27,427 bases of DNA. Source: a virus. The stretch spans positions 1-27,427 of the IMG/VR virus record IMGVR_UViG_3300025000_000359, one strand, 5' to 3'. The notes under the pieces were generated by a model. It saw only the letters and a list, made by a program, of their open reading frames with translations, was not told where the DNA came from and did no database searches. Each line of letters begins with the position of its first letter. Position 1 is the stretch's first letter. Of this stretch, positions 7,719-15,775 are shown piece by piece. The position numbers and the translations under genes are program-made.

Positions 7719-8612
7719 TTATGCCAGCCAGGGCACCTCGATCAGCTTGACGCGGTTGAAGTTGGTGTTGGACTCGCCGCCGGCGAGGTTCTGGGCGGTG
7801 ATGATCTTCCGGGCCTTGCTGGCGTTCGACGGACCGACCGCCAGGAGGCTCGGCACCACCCCGAGGGGTTTGCCGGAATCGCCCTTGAAGGCACCCATGG
7901 CGTCATAGGCCGCCTCGAAGTTGGTGGCGTCCAGTGTCGCCTTGGAGCCGAAGGCCATCTGCCAGAAGCCGAAACCGACGTTGCAGCGGCTGTCGACGCC
8001 GTAGAGCAGCTTCTTCTGCATGAAGACATTCTGGTCGGTCTCCTTATCGAGGGCCACGAAGTTGGCCTTCTTCCGATCCTGGAAGATGATCGGCTTCAGG
8101 GCCCGACGGGTATCGAGGAGGAACCAGGGACTGCCGGCCCCTGCCTGGACGTTGTTGACCGAGGCGACACTGCCGTCAGCCTGGATCACCGGATGATCTG
8201 AGTCGAAGAAATACTGGCCGTCGTAACAGGGGGGAGCAAAGCCCGAGGCCATCAGCCCGAAAACGAGCACGTCCGGATGCACCTTGCCGTTCTGGCCGAG
8301 CATCTCGAACATCGGCGCATAGATGCCGTACTGATCGTCCTCAATGTGGTCGCGATTGACCCCCACTGTGGACTCGAAGGACTTGTTCTTGATCGTGTAG
8401 CCGTGCTGCTTGAGATTGTTGATCTGCCGATCGCCGATCCATTCGCGCATGCCGGGAATGTCCCCGAGCCAGCCGTAGTCCTCGATCGCCGTGGACGACG
8501 GGACGGTGGTGGCCACCTCCTGATACATCGACGGGGCCCCGTCGAAACCTTTCTGGAACGACGCCTTGAAGGCCCTGTTGAGAATTGCCAAATTGCCGCT
8601 ATTGAGAATCAT
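7719..8612 (-). CDS. T: Major head subunit (Mu gpT-like)
   Basis: This 297-aa protein (MILNSGNLAILNRAFKASFQ) matches gpT of Mu-like phages in size, opening and motifs. These include PSSTAIEDYGWLGDIPGMREW, the NKSFESTVGVNRDHIEDDQYG segment and the YFFDSDHPV motif. It forms the icosahedral capsid shell. The start is preceded by AAGGAGAGC, a strong ribosome site, and the message ends in the hairpin at 7667-7692, both consistent with high expression. It follows the decoration gene, as in the Mu-like gene order. Confidence 0.95.
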   Translation of the reverse strand: MILNSGNLAILNRAFKASFQKGFDGAPSMYQEVATTVPSSTAIEDYGWLGDIPGMREWIGDRQINNLKQHGYTIKNKSFESTVGVNRDHIEDDQYGIYAPMFEMLGQNGKVHPDVLVFGLMASGFAPPCYDGQYFFDSDHPVIQADGSVASVNNVQAGAGSPWFLLDTRRALKPIIFQDRKKANFVALDKETDQNVFMQKKLLYGVDSRCNVGFGFWQMAFGSKATLDATNFEAAYDAMGAFKGDSGKPLGVVPSLLAVGPSNASKARKIITAQNLAGGESNTNFNRVKLIEVPWLA

Positions 8613-8658
8613 ACTGCTCTCCTTTTGTGAATTGTGGTATCGCCGAAACTGGTCCCTG

Positions 8659-9069
8659 TTACCTGAAGTCTACCCAGACGCCCAGAGCGTCGACGTCGAA
8701 GACCTTGCCCGCCACCGATCTGGTGCTGGTGCCGTTGGTTTTGGCGACCGTCTGATCGTCGACGATGTAGCAGTCGTTGCCGATGTCGGCCCGGGCAATC
8801 AAATCGCCCGACGCCGAGTTGCCGAAGCGGAAGATGCCCCTGTCGATCGGCACCGCAAGATCCCCGGCAGCTCCTCCCGAGTTGTCCACCGTTTCCGCCG
8901 CCCGGCCGACGCCGCGCAGGGTGGTCGCTACCGCGCCCGGGGTGGCGTTGCCGCTCGCGTCCCTGGCGACCAGGGATCCGGCGTAAATTTTCTTTGCCGC
9001 CGCAACGGGCAGGCTGAGATTACTGCCGCCTCTCTCGACGGTATCGCGGTCTGCTGTCAGTGCTGCCAT
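8659..9069 (-). CDS. Head decoration / stabilisation protein
   Basis: This is a 136-aa protein starting MAALTADRDTVERGG. It sits between the I/Z scaffold-protease gene and the major head gene, the usual place for the capsid decoration protein in Mu-like phages. The pattern GSLVARDASGNATPG and GRAAETVDNSGGAAGD followed by a short beta-rich core (GIFRFGNSASGDLIARADIGNDCYIVDDQTV) fits the DUF2190-like family, which trims the outer surface of the capsid. The ribosome site AAGGAG is seven bases from the ATG. No enzymatic motif is present. Confidence 0.82.
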   Translation of the reverse strand: MAALTADRDTVERGGSNLSLPVAAAKKIYAGSLVARDASGNATPGAVATTLRGVGRAAETVDNSGGAAGDLAVPIDRGIFRFGNSASGDLIARADIGNDCYIVDDQTVAKTNGTSTRSVAGKVFDVDALGVWVDFR

Positions 9070-9113
9070 GATCTACTCCTTTTTTGAATGTGACTTTTTC
9101 CCCGCCGAAACTC

Positions 9114-9605
9114 TCAGCAGGCCGTTTTCTTGAAGTCTTCTTCGCTGATGCCAAGGGCCGCGCAGACTTTCTTCTCCTCGGCGTTGAGGGCGGTTTTGGT
9201 ATCGTCCGCCTTTTTGCCGTCCAGGCCCGACTCGCCGCCGATCGCCGGCGCCGCCTTGCAGTACTCGGTGAACCGGGCAAGCCCGCCTTCCTGCCGGCAC
9301 TGGGCCTTGTGGTAGTCGGCGGTGGCCGGGGTGATCTTGCCGTCTTTGAGGGCCTGGTCGATGGCGGCGTTCACGGCGGTTTCGAGTTGTTCATCCTTCA
9401 CCGTCTTGAGGGCCTGTTCGGCATTGGTGGCTCTCGCCAGCGCCCCGTCGTAATCGCCCCTGGGCACGAACTTCGCAAGACTCGGGTTCTCGGCCCGATT
9501 GTTGGCGGTCGAAACTTCATTTTTCAGTTCCTTGATTTTGGCCACCGCGTCTTCTTCGGTGGCGGTCTCCGGCAGCCCCAGGGCCACGAGAATTGATTTC
9601 AGCAT
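9114..9605 (-). CDS. Z: Internal-start scaffold protein (Mu gpZ-like)
   Basis: The in-frame ATG at 9605 (MLKSILVALGLPETATEEDA) within gene I is preceded by AGGAGG five bases away, a better ribosome site than that of the full gene. Translation from it gives 163 aa that equal the C-terminal helical half of I. In Mu, Z is made exactly this way from an internal start in I and acts as the capsid scaffold. The helical core AVAKIKELKNEVSTANNRAE and the C-terminus fit a scaffold. The dual product is inferred from the internal ribosome site and the Mu precedent. Confidence 0.82.
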   Translation of the reverse strand: MLKSILVALGLPETATEEDAVAKIKELKNEVSTANNRAENPSLAKFVPRGDYDGALARATNAEQALKTVKDEQLETAVNAAIDQALKDGKITPATADYHKAQCRQEGGLARFTEYCKAAPAIGGESGLDGKKADDTKTALNAEEKKVCAALGISEEDFKKTAC

Positions 9606-10091
9606 TGCTTCCTCCTTGTTTGCGGGGCTTGCTGGCCCCAGCTGACTATTGAGCGCCGGCAGCACCAGGTTCGGCTGGTTGGTCAAACCGACCGAAGTGA
9701 GCCCGACGATGATGCCGCTGTCGCGGTTGTAGACGATCACCGGGCTCACATACCGGTAAGCCCGTTCGCCGATAAGTTTTTTGCCTTCCGGGTTCCAGTC
9801 CACCCGGCCCCAGATCTCACCGTTGCGCACAGCCAGTTCTGTTACCCAGCCTACCGCCGGCGCCGGCTCGCCCAAGGGTGCCTTCAGTTCGCTGCTATGC
9901 TCGATGTCGAACGGCAGATCGCGGGCGAGCGCGGTGAAGGCCGCGAGGATCCCCTCCGGCTGACTGTTGAGCCAGGACCGCCCATCACGGCCGGCGGCCT
10001 GGCCTGCCGGAATAAGCTGTATCCATTCCGGGGCCTCGCCGGGGGCGGCCTGTAGTTCAATGGTATTCAGGGCGATCGCGCCGCGTTTCAT
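9114..10091 (-). CDS. I: Mu gpI-like head maturation protease with scaffold C-terminus
   Basis: The start is placed at the ATG at 10091 (MKRGAIALNTIELQAAPGEAP), which overlaps the upstream stop as ATGA. The open frame runs a little further up but inside the G gene. The product is 325 aa. The first ~150 residues resemble Mu gpI proteases (DLPFDIEHSSELKAP, then GWVTELAVRNGEIWGRVDW and YRYVSPVIVY). This protease cuts itself and the scaffold during capsid maturation. The rest is a helical, charged scaffold region (KELKNEVSTANNRAEN) that also has its own internal start (Z form). Conserved H/S residues around EHSSE are candidate active-site residues, but I cannot prove catalytic roles from the sequence. 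Confidence 0.9.
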   Translation of the reverse strand: MKRGAIALNTIELQAAPGEAPEWIQLIPAGQAAGRDGRSWLNSQPEGILAAFTALARDLPFDIEHSSELKAPLGEPAPAVGWVTELAVRNGEIWGRVDWNPEGKKLIGERAYRYVSPVIVYNRDSGIIVGLTSVGLTNQPNLVLPALNSQLGPASPANKEEAMLKSILVALGLPETATEEDAVAKIKELKNEVSTANNRAENPSLAKFVPRGDYDGALARATNAEQALKTVKDEQLETAVNAAIDQALKDGKITPATADYHKAQCRQEGGLARFTEYCKAAPAIGGESGLDGKKADDTKTALNAEEKKVCAALGISEEDFKKTAC

Positions 10092-10546
10092 AACAAGTCT
10101 CCTATGAGGATGTATTCTTCCAGCTGCTCCGTGATATCCGGCCAATCCTCATCCTGGACCATGAGGTAAGGCCTGGCCGGGATCGTCACCTTGTGGCCCC
10201 GCCCGGCCTGGCCGCCGAACTGGTGGATGGCGCCATACTTTTTGTCAGTGCCGACCATGACGGAGTTGTTCTCGGGCTCGGAATGGATCGAGCCCATCAG
10301 CCCGCCGGCAAAGCCCTTGCCGATGAGGATCTTGCCGCCTTTCTTCATGGCCAGCGTCACCGGTGAGAGCTGCTGCCAGCCGTTCGGCCGGCCGCCGTCC
10401 TGGAAGTTCTCGACCACGGAGGACTTGACCGTCTCGCCGATGATCTGCATGGCGGGCAGCAAATTGCCGCAGCGCTTGGCGATCGCCGCCAGTGCGCTTG
10501 TCATCTGGCTGTCATCTATCTTTATGCGGATCGTCGTTCCGGCCAC
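10088..10546 (-). CDS. G: Mu gpG-like virion morphogenesis protein
   Basis: This 152-aa protein (MAGTTIRIKIDDSQMTSAL) uses a GTG at 10546 with AGGAG seven bases upstream. It ends by overlapping the I gene as ATGA. The GGRPNGWQQLSPVTLAMKKG motif, the GSIHSEPENNSVMVGTDKKYGAIHQFG segment (shortened here) and a closing IPARPYLMVQDEDW are the marks of the Mu gpG / phage tail S (virion morphogenesis) family. That family is needed for stable head-tail joining. The residues R-P-Y near the end are conserved in the family. No catalytic function is expected. Confidence 0.92.
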   Translation of the reverse strand: MAGTTIRIKIDDSQMTSALAAIAKRCGNLLPAMQIIGETVKSSVVENFQDGGRPNGWQQLSPVTLAMKKGGKILIGKGFAGGLMGSIHSEPENNSVMVGTDKKYGAIHQFGGQAGRGHKVTIPARPYLMVQDEDWPDITEQLEEYILIGDLL

Positions 10547-10590
10547 TTGTAACTCCTGTCAACCTGAGGTACTATTTTGTTTACGGTTAT

Positions 10591-10650
10591 GGCGATTGAG
10601 CCGCGAATCGATAATCGCCGTACAGTGTGTGAGGATGTCGTGGCATCCTC
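10591..10650. repeat. Two hairpins in the F-G intergenic gap
   Basis: The 111-base gap (10547-10657) between F and G contains two separate inverted repeats. One pairs GGCGATT (10591-10597) with AATCGCC (10613-10619). The other pairs GAGGATG (10631-10637) with CATCCTC (10644-10650), loop tcgtgg. No gene is visible; a 19-codon ATG frame inside has no good ribosome site. The hairpins may help stop or trim the F message. Confidence 0.45.
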
Positions 10651-10657
10651 CGCTGTC

Positions 10658-11893
10658 CTATTCCTTCCGATACACAAGCTTCCCCGACCGTTGGTCATTG
10701 AGATATTTGCCCTGCTTGGTCGGCAACATCGTCCAGGCCTCCAGCCAGCCATCCTTGACGTCCGCGACAATCAGGATCGCTTTTTCTTTGCCCAGTCCCA
10801 GAACCTTGACGATCCTTTGCCGCAGGATCACCTTGCCCGTCCCTATATGCCTTTCGAAGCGTATCCAGACCTCTTGCGGATCGGTCAGCACTTCGGGGAT
10901 GAACGGTAAAAAGGGACTGCGACCGGGATCGATATGACTGCCGAGAACCTCCGCATTGACCAGCAGGTCATAACGGAACCCATCCGTTGCAAAGCTGAAG
11001 ATTTTCTCCTCTCCGCCGAGGATTTCGGTTAAGGCGGCCACCGTGGCTTCTTTGTTCGGCAAAGTCGGGCCAAGCTTCGCTTCAGGCTGGGCCGCCGGCA
11101 ATGTCGCGGGCAGGCCGCTGGTCATCCAGTCGCCGGGCGTGAGCTTCTCCCAGGCCTCTCCCTTCATCGCCTGATATTCCTTCATCGCATTCTCGGACAG
11201 CTTCCGCCCCCAGGCGGCCTGGCCGGGGCTATAATCCCAGCCGGGATCGATGCCGATCGGCACCTGGCTGACCTCGCCGGTCTTCTTGTTCACGTACTCG
11301 TAGGTGCCTTCATCCGGAGCCTCGGTCCGCAGCTTATCCTTGTTGCGCTGATATGCGGCGTTGCTCATGGTCGTTCTGCCGCACTTGCACCCCCAGCCGT
11401 TCGGCGGATCGTGTGTCTTCCACCAGGGATCGTCATGGCGGAGCACGATGCCGTACCACCGCATATGCTCTTTGCGCTGGTGGTCAGAACTGGACGGCAT
11501 GTATTTCCACCAGGGCCGCACCGCCAGCACGGCCGGTTCGGTGCTTGCGGCATAATGCCCGGCGCTGTAGGCGGTGGAGAGATTGGTGTCGAAGATCACC
11601 GCCGTCCGCCAGTCCCGGCCGCCGTTGTACTGCCAGCCGTGTTTCTCGATGGTCTTGTCGAAGTCTTTGCGGAAGTCGGCAAGGGTCGTGCCCTGGCTGA
11701 TCGCCTTGTCCACCGCGCCCCGCAGATCCGCGAGCAGCTGGCTCTTGGTCGCTCCGGCGACGACAAAGGCCCGGCTGTGCATCCCGCGTGAGAGATCGTC
11801 CCATTTCTTGGTCGGGAGACTGACTTTATCCCGGAAGAAACGGATCGCCTCATCGAAGGGCAGGTTGAGATATTCGGCGGATGGTGCGGTCAT
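10658..11893 (-). CDS. F: Mu F-like minor head protein fused to a PBECR2-type nuclease domain
   Basis: This is a 411-aa protein. Residues ~1-215 are the F / SPP1 gp7 head morphogenesis domain. It shows KPWWKY-like (here RPWWKYMPSSSDHQRKEH) and DDPWWKTHDPPNGWGCKCG motifs, with the CKC cluster at 169-171. This domain binds the portal and is packed inside the procapsid. A linker of about 60 residues (LPATLPAAQPEAK) leads to a second domain at ~285-411. That domain has H320, IDPGRSPFLPFIPE, DPQEVWIRFE and a LNDQRSGKLVYR ending, the pattern of PBECR2 (phage-associated Barnase-EndoU-colicin-RelE-like RNases). Such domains are often attached to F in tailed phages. The start ATG lacks a ribosome site and overlaps the stop of the 40-aa ORF, so it is coupled. 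RNase activity is inferred from family. Confidence 0.88.
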   Translation of the reverse strand: MTAPSAEYLNLPFDEAIRFFRDKVSLPTKKWDDLSRGMHSRAFVVAGATKSQLLADLRGAVDKAISQGTTLADFRKDFDKTIEKHGWQYNGGRDWRTAVIFDTNLSTAYSAGHYAASTEPAVLAVRPWWKYMPSSSDHQRKEHMRWYGIVLRHDDPWWKTHDPPNGWGCKCGRTTMSNAAYQRNKDKLRTEAPDEGTYEYVNKKTGEVSQVPIGIDPGWDYSPGQAAWGRKLSENAMKEYQAMKGEAWEKLTPGDWMTSGLPATLPAAQPEAKLGPTLPNKEATVAALTEILGGEEKIFSFATDGFRYDLLVNAEVLGSHIDPGRSPFLPFIPEVLTDPQEVWIRFERHIGTGKVILRQRIVKVLGLGKEKAILIVADVKDGWLEAWTMLPTKQGKYLNDQRSGKLVYRKE

Positions 11894-12012
11894 GACGGAT
11901 ATATGTTTAAAACATGTTTAATTTTTTCTGTGCTGGACGCACCGGACCGGGTCCGAGGGTTGGGGCGCGTCGGGCAGCAAATGCGAATTTGGGCATTCTC
12001 GCGCGTTTTCAT
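11890..12012 (-). CDS. Tiny 40-aa ORF tucked between portal and F
   Basis: The frame MKTRENAQIRICCPTRPN... runs from an ATG at 12012 to a TGA at 11890. It overlaps the portal stop as ATGA and the F start as ATGA, and AGGCGG lies just ahead of its ATG. It fills the whole 115-base gap that would otherwise separate two tightly packed genes, and would supply the coupled start that F lacks. Basic, with adjacent cysteines (ICCP) followed by an Arg/Pro-rich stretch and a KIKHVLNIYPS end. I do not recognise a family, and with only 40 codons the case rests on the two junctions and the ribosome site. Confidence 0.5.
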   Translation of the reverse strand: MKTRENAQIRICCPTRPNPRTRSGASSTEKIKHVLNIYPS

Positions 12013-13583
12013 TTTTCCGCCTCTTCGCCTGCGTCAAACCGGCCGGCCAGGTCGGCCAGAACCATCCCCCGCTGCAGCAGGTTGCCGAGTTCGGCGCCAT
12101 CCATTTTCGGGTACAGCTCGATGAACCGGTCCCGGAACTCTTCGAGGCTCGCCACTTCATCCAGCAACTGCCGCATCGGGGCGAGCAGGGGATCGAGCGC
12201 CGCCTCCCGGGGCAGGGCGTTCAGGATCTCCACCGGATGGGGCTCGGTTTTGTCTTCCTGATTGGAACTCCGTTCCTGCCGATTCTGGGCCGTCTCGGTG
12301 CCGGGCTGCTCCGGATCGGCGCCCGGTTGCACCTGGGTGGCCGGCGCCTGCAGGCATTTTGCTCCTGGCGCTGGGTCGGGCAGGCCGAGCTTGTCACGCA
12401 CCACCGACTGCTCCACCTCCAGGCCCATGGGGACCAGATCCTTGAGGGCGGTGGTCAGTGCGACGATGTCCTCTTTTTTCGGCTTCCGGATAAACAGCTC
12501 CGGATAAATCTCCCTGGGTCCGAAGTTGAGATCGATGAAGGGCCGGACCAGATCGCGGTTCAGGGTCTCAGCCAGTTGGACGGCATCGTCGTCCCTGATA
12601 TCCTCTCGTACCTCGGCCTGGGCATCGTCGCCACCGAGCTTGCCGGGCGTGCCCACCGTGGTGGCGGTCTGGCCGAGGATCCCCCGGCTGACCTGGGCAT
12701 CGAGATAATCGGCCAGCTTGTTGAACAGTTCATGACCGCCGGTCGACTTGGAACTCTCGGCGAATTCGATCTTCATCGAATCGGGGAAGACGGCCGCGGC
12801 GTCACTGCCGAGGTTGGCCACCGCCATCTTCAGGATGGCGATATCGTCGTCGCTGGCCCCCGACTGATACTTGCCCACCCGGAGCGGCATGCCGAAAATC
12901 TCGGCGAAGGCCATCCAGTCTTTCAGCGTGTAGTTCTTGAACATCCAGGCCCAGGCCGCGACGCGGGCAATGCCGCCCCGAATCGGAATGCCGGTCTTGA
13001 GATGCGGCAAGTGGGTGATGAACTTGTACGGGGCCAGCGGGATGCCTTCCGCCAGGTTCTCCGCATCGAGCAGGCGGATGGTTCGCCTGCTCACCCGGTC
13101 GAAGGTGAAGAAGCGCGGATCGCGCCATTCGTAGCAAGTCGGCGACCATTTCACTCCACGCTGCCAGATGATTTCGACAACCGAGTAGCCTTTGGCGAGC
13201 GCATCGAGCAGATCCTTCAAGAGGCCACGGAACCCGGCCATCTTGACCATCGCCCGCACTTCGTCGGCCAGATTCACGTCCTCCGCCTTGTCGGTCGCCG
13301 CTTCGACGATGATGGGAAGGGAGGCCGCCGCCAGCTTCCTCTTGCCGATCTCGCAGCGATAGTGGAGGTCTTTTTCCTCCATCTCTTCGGACAGAGTCAG
13401 GTAATCGTTCGGATCGCCTTCGGCCGCGCCCCTGAGGATGGCGGCGAGCCGTACCGGGGTGAGCCCTCCGGCAACGGACTGGTCCCAGACGGTGCGGATG
13501 CCGGTGAGGGCGGGGGCCGCGTGCTCGCTGGTCAAGGCTTTCGTTTTGACCGGGTTGCCCCGGTGATCGTAGATGGTCACCAT
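12009..13583 (-). CDS. Portal protein, DUF935 family (Mu gp29-like)
   Basis: The 524-aa product starts at the ATG at 13583 (MVTIYDHRGNPVKTKAL), overlapping the terminase stop as TGATG with GGGGG about eight bases ahead. A second ATG at 13589 is too close to that ribosome site. DUF935 motifs include LRDLLDAL-type helices (here LLKDLLDALAKGYSVVEIIW), FTFDRVSRRTIRLL, the LPHLKTGIPIRGG region, an IFGMPLRVGKYQ motif and GQTATTVGTPGKLGGDDAQAEV (in part). The portal forms the dodecameric DNA gate of the capsid and docks the terminase. The C-terminal ~100 residues (PATQVQPGADPEQPGTETAQN) are Pro/Gln-rich and probably flexible. Confidence 0.94.
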   Translation of the reverse strand: MVTIYDHRGNPVKTKALTSEHAAPALTGIRTVWDQSVAGGLTPVRLAAILRGAAEGDPNDYLTLSEEMEEKDLHYRCEIGKRKLAAASLPIIVEAATDKAEDVNLADEVRAMVKMAGFRGLLKDLLDALAKGYSVVEIIWQRGVKWSPTCYEWRDPRFFTFDRVSRRTIRLLDAENLAEGIPLAPYKFITHLPHLKTGIPIRGGIARVAAWAWMFKNYTLKDWMAFAEIFGMPLRVGKYQSGASDDDIAILKMAVANLGSDAAAVFPDSMKIEFAESSKSTGGHELFNKLADYLDAQVSRGILGQTATTVGTPGKLGGDDAQAEVREDIRDDDAVQLAETLNRDLVRPFIDLNFGPREIYPELFIRKPKKEDIVALTTALKDLVPMGLEVEQSVVRDKLGLPDPAPGAKCLQAPATQVQPGADPEQPGTETAQNRQERSSNQEDKTEPHPVEILNALPREAALDPLLAPMRQLLDEVASLEEFRDRFIELYPKMDGAELGNLLQRGMVLADLAGRFDAGEEAEK

Positions 13584-14929
13584 CACCATGTCCCCCTGGC
13601 GGCGCCGAAGCCTGCCGTGGTTTTGATCGCCCGAGTCTCTCGGTCGTCATTCATTTCGCGTTTTTTGACCGGGTGGTAGGCGTATTCGATCGTCTGCCCG
13701 TGCCCCGCATTGGCGGCGAGAAACTTCGCCCAGGTCCGGTCGGCATGGCCGCTGCTGTCGCTCTCGGCGATAAAGCGCGGGGTGCCGGTCGGGCCGACGA
13801 TTTTTTTCAGCTTATGCAGATCGGCTCGAAGAACCTTGTCGCCCATGGCGATCCGACACTTGCGGTTCTCGAACTGCTCCTTGCCGAGGGTCGCCATGAT
13901 CAATTTGTTCGGAGCGGTGAAAAGCACACCCTCGATCCGCGAACCATAAAGGGCCTGCGCATCCTGCACCGGCTTCTCGCCCATGCCGGTCTGGTCCATG
14001 CAGCAGCGGACCACCTTGTAGCGGGCGAACACTTCGGCCAAAAGAGCATCCTGCTCGGCAAAGCTGATCCGTTTCTTGGCAATGATCTCGCGGTTCCAGA
14101 AGACATCGCCGACCAGCTCATCAACCCAGATAACAAAGAGGTCGTTACGGGCGCCGATATCCACCCCGACGTAGCATGGGCCACCGCCGTACAGTTCGGG
14201 CCGGCCGGCCAGATCGTCCTCGCAGCCGCTGATCAGTTCGAAACTGAGCCAGGCGGAGGCCTCGTCCAGCCACTTCAATTCATATTCCTGAGCCCAGGCG
14301 TCCTCATCGCCGAGGGCGGTGCGCAGCTCCTCGATATCGCGGGGCAGACCATCGGCCACCGCCTGATAGATATCGGTGGTCTGGCGGTACCAGACCGGAT
14401 CGATACCGGTCATCAGGTCGTAGAACTTATTGCCCTTGCCGTTCGGGGTGGAGACCACCCGCAGCCGGTGTCCGGCGCTGATCACCGGGAAGAGGGCGGT
14501 CCAGATCTTGCGGCTGTCCTGATGAAAGGCAAACTCATCCAGGAAGACATTGGCGGAAAAGCCGCGCGCGGTGTCCGGATTGGCGGGCAGGGCGGTGATC
14601 TTCGAACCGTTCGGGAACTCGACCTCCAGGGCGCGGTAGCTGGCCCCGTCGGTGCGGTAATCGCTTTCATGGCTCTTAACCAGCGAGCCCAGGGCCTGGC
14701 AGTGGCGTTTCACCCCTTCCTCGATCGCTTCTTTCGCCTGGCGCTCGCCACGGCTGAGGATCACCCAGCGCATCCGCTTGCCGCCGAGATCCGCCAGCTG
14801 ACAATCGCTGGCGATCTCGAAGGTCGTGGTGAAGGTCTTGCCGGTCTGGCGGGCGAACATGCCGATCTTGAAGCGGCTGTCGTTGCCGGCCCAGCGTTGC
14901 TGGTATGGATAGAAGATTTCAGATCCCAT
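13583..14929 (-). CDS. Terminase large subunit (Mu gp28-like)
   Basis: This is a 448-aa protein. The ATPase half has a Walker A variant (ARQTGKT, residues 26-32), an ILSRGERQAKEAIEEG segment and Walker B VFLDE at 128-132. The VSTPNGKGNKFYD coupling motif follows at 159-171. The nuclease half begins at D257 in VGVDIGARNDLFV, the RNase H-like first acidic residue, and has further acidic positions downstream (DQTGMGEKPVQD). It pumps DNA into the prohead and cuts it headful. It overlaps the small subunit by 11 bases and the portal by one, so the three are translated together. Confidence 0.94.
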   Translation of the reverse strand: MGSEIFYPYQQRWAGNDSRFKIGMFARQTGKTFTTTFEIASDCQLADLGGKRMRWVILSRGERQAKEAIEEGVKRHCQALGSLVKSHESDYRTDGASYRALEVEFPNGSKITALPANPDTARGFSANVFLDEFAFHQDSRKIWTALFPVISAGHRLRVVSTPNGKGNKFYDLMTGIDPVWYRQTTDIYQAVADGLPRDIEELRTALGDEDAWAQEYELKWLDEASAWLSFELISGCEDDLAGRPELYGGGPCYVGVDIGARNDLFVIWVDELVGDVFWNREIIAKKRISFAEQDALLAEVFARYKVVRCCMDQTGMGEKPVQDAQALYGSRIEGVLFTAPNKLIMATLGKEQFENRKCRIAMGDKVLRADLHKLKKIVGPTGTPRFIAESDSSGHADRTWAKFLAANAGHGQTIEYAYHPVKKREMNDDRETRAIKTTAGFGAARGTW

Positions 14930-15524
14930 AGACCTTGCGTATCTCCGCCTGCAGTTCTTCCGGGGTCATCGCCCGATTATCTTCGGCCTGGCCCAGGCCG
15001 GCATCCTTTTGCTGCAATTTCTCCAACAGCTCCATGGCCTGCTGCAGTTCTTTAATCGCCGTCAAGTTAATTGTCCCCGGCTGAGACAGCAGCAGCGCCA
15101 CCTTGTTTTTTATCGCCTGACTGAGCCCCTGGACCATGTCAATGGGTTGCCCTTCCTGTGCCGGTTCTGGTTGGGTGGCTGTGGCCGCGGGACTCTGCGC
15201 CCGCTCCCGCGCCTCCTGGTCCAGCGCCTTGCCGCTGCTGACCAGGGCGGAAAAGGCATAGGCCTTCTGCGCGTCTTCGGTCTCGATGACCGATTCAATC
15301 AACTTGGCTTTCGCCAGCATCACCCCGCGCCGAACCGAAGTCTGCGCCTGGCGGTATTCGCGCCGGCGGTCACTCCAGGACGGGGTGCTGTCCATTCCCC
15401 AGCGTTTCAGCTGGGAGATGGAGACGCCGGTTACCTCGGCCACCTGCTCGTAGGTCCGGCCGTCTATTATATAGAGCTCCTCGGCGGCCTCGCGGACCTC
15501 CCATGAATACGACTCGGGACTCAT
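14919..15524 (-). CDS. Terminase small subunit / DUF1804-like
   Basis: This is a 201-aa protein opening MSPESYSWEVREAAEELYIIDG. The N-terminus has a helix-turn-helix (TYEQVAEVTGVSISQLKRW) that recognises DNA, as in small terminases that start packaging. Helical segments follow (LIESVIETEDAQKAYAFSALV) with a Gln/Ala/Pro-rich linker (PAATATQPEPAQEG). A C-terminal coiled-coil (LQQAMELLEKLQQKDAG) probably oligomerises the protein and contacts the large subunit. It sits directly upstream of the large subunit and starts in an ATGA overlap with the gene before. The DUF1804/gp27 role is inferred from HTH, size and place. Confidence 0.8.
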   Translation of the reverse strand: MSPESYSWEVREAAEELYIIDGRTYEQVAEVTGVSISQLKRWGMDSTPSWSDRRREYRQAQTSVRRGVMLAKAKLIESVIETEDAQKAYAFSALVSSGKALDQEARERAQSPAATATQPEPAQEGQPIDMVQGLSQAIKNKVALLLSQPGTINLTAIKELQQAMELLEKLQQKDAGLGQAEDNRAMTPEELQAEIRKVYGI

Positions 15525-15775
15525 ACAATCCCCAGGGCCTTCTTCATGTTGGCGATCTCGGCCAAGAGGCCAAGATACTCGGCGTGTTTGCCGGCAAGCT
15601 CAACCGCCTGGACCGCGGCCTGCTGGGCTTGCAGCTCCACGATCGGGGCAAAGGGCGGCAGCAGCATCCGGACCGTCGCGACATCGCCCTCGATCGACAG
15701 CGCCAGGTTGCGGGCATCCGCCTCTTTCACGGCCAGCCGGCCTCGTATGGTCAATCTTTCGGTATCAAACACCAT
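15521..15775 (-). CDS. Small conserved late protein, function unknown
   Basis: This is an 84-aa protein starting MVFDTERLTIRGRLAVKEAD. Its start overlaps the upstream gene by 11 bases and its stop overlaps the small terminase as ATGA. It has a beta-rich front and a helical, Ala-rich rear (AQQAAVQAVELAGKHAEYLGLLAEIANMKKAL, shortened). No motif gives a function. Small genes of this size commonly sit between the lysis cassette and terminase in Mu-like phages. Confidence 0.6.
   Translation of the reverse strand: MVFDTERLTIRGRLAVKEADARNLALSIEGDVATVRMLLPPFAPIVELQAQQAAVQAVELAGKHAEYLGLLAEIANMKKALGIV

Noticed and set aside
10570-10649. 19-codon frame in the F-G gap
   Set aside because: The ribosome site touches the ATG and the frame overlaps hairpins; probably chance.
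11943-11955. Small palindrome CGGACC-G-GGTCCG between portal and F
   Set aside because: It lies inside the 40-aa ORF and such short GC palindromes are expected in this composition.
12237-13679. 480-codon + strand ORF opposite the portal gene
   Set aside because: Antisense of a clearly recognised DUF935 portal; no plausible family or context.
13673-15055. 460-codon + strand ORF opposite the terminases
   Set aside because: Antisense of terminase with Walker motifs; an artefact of high GC.
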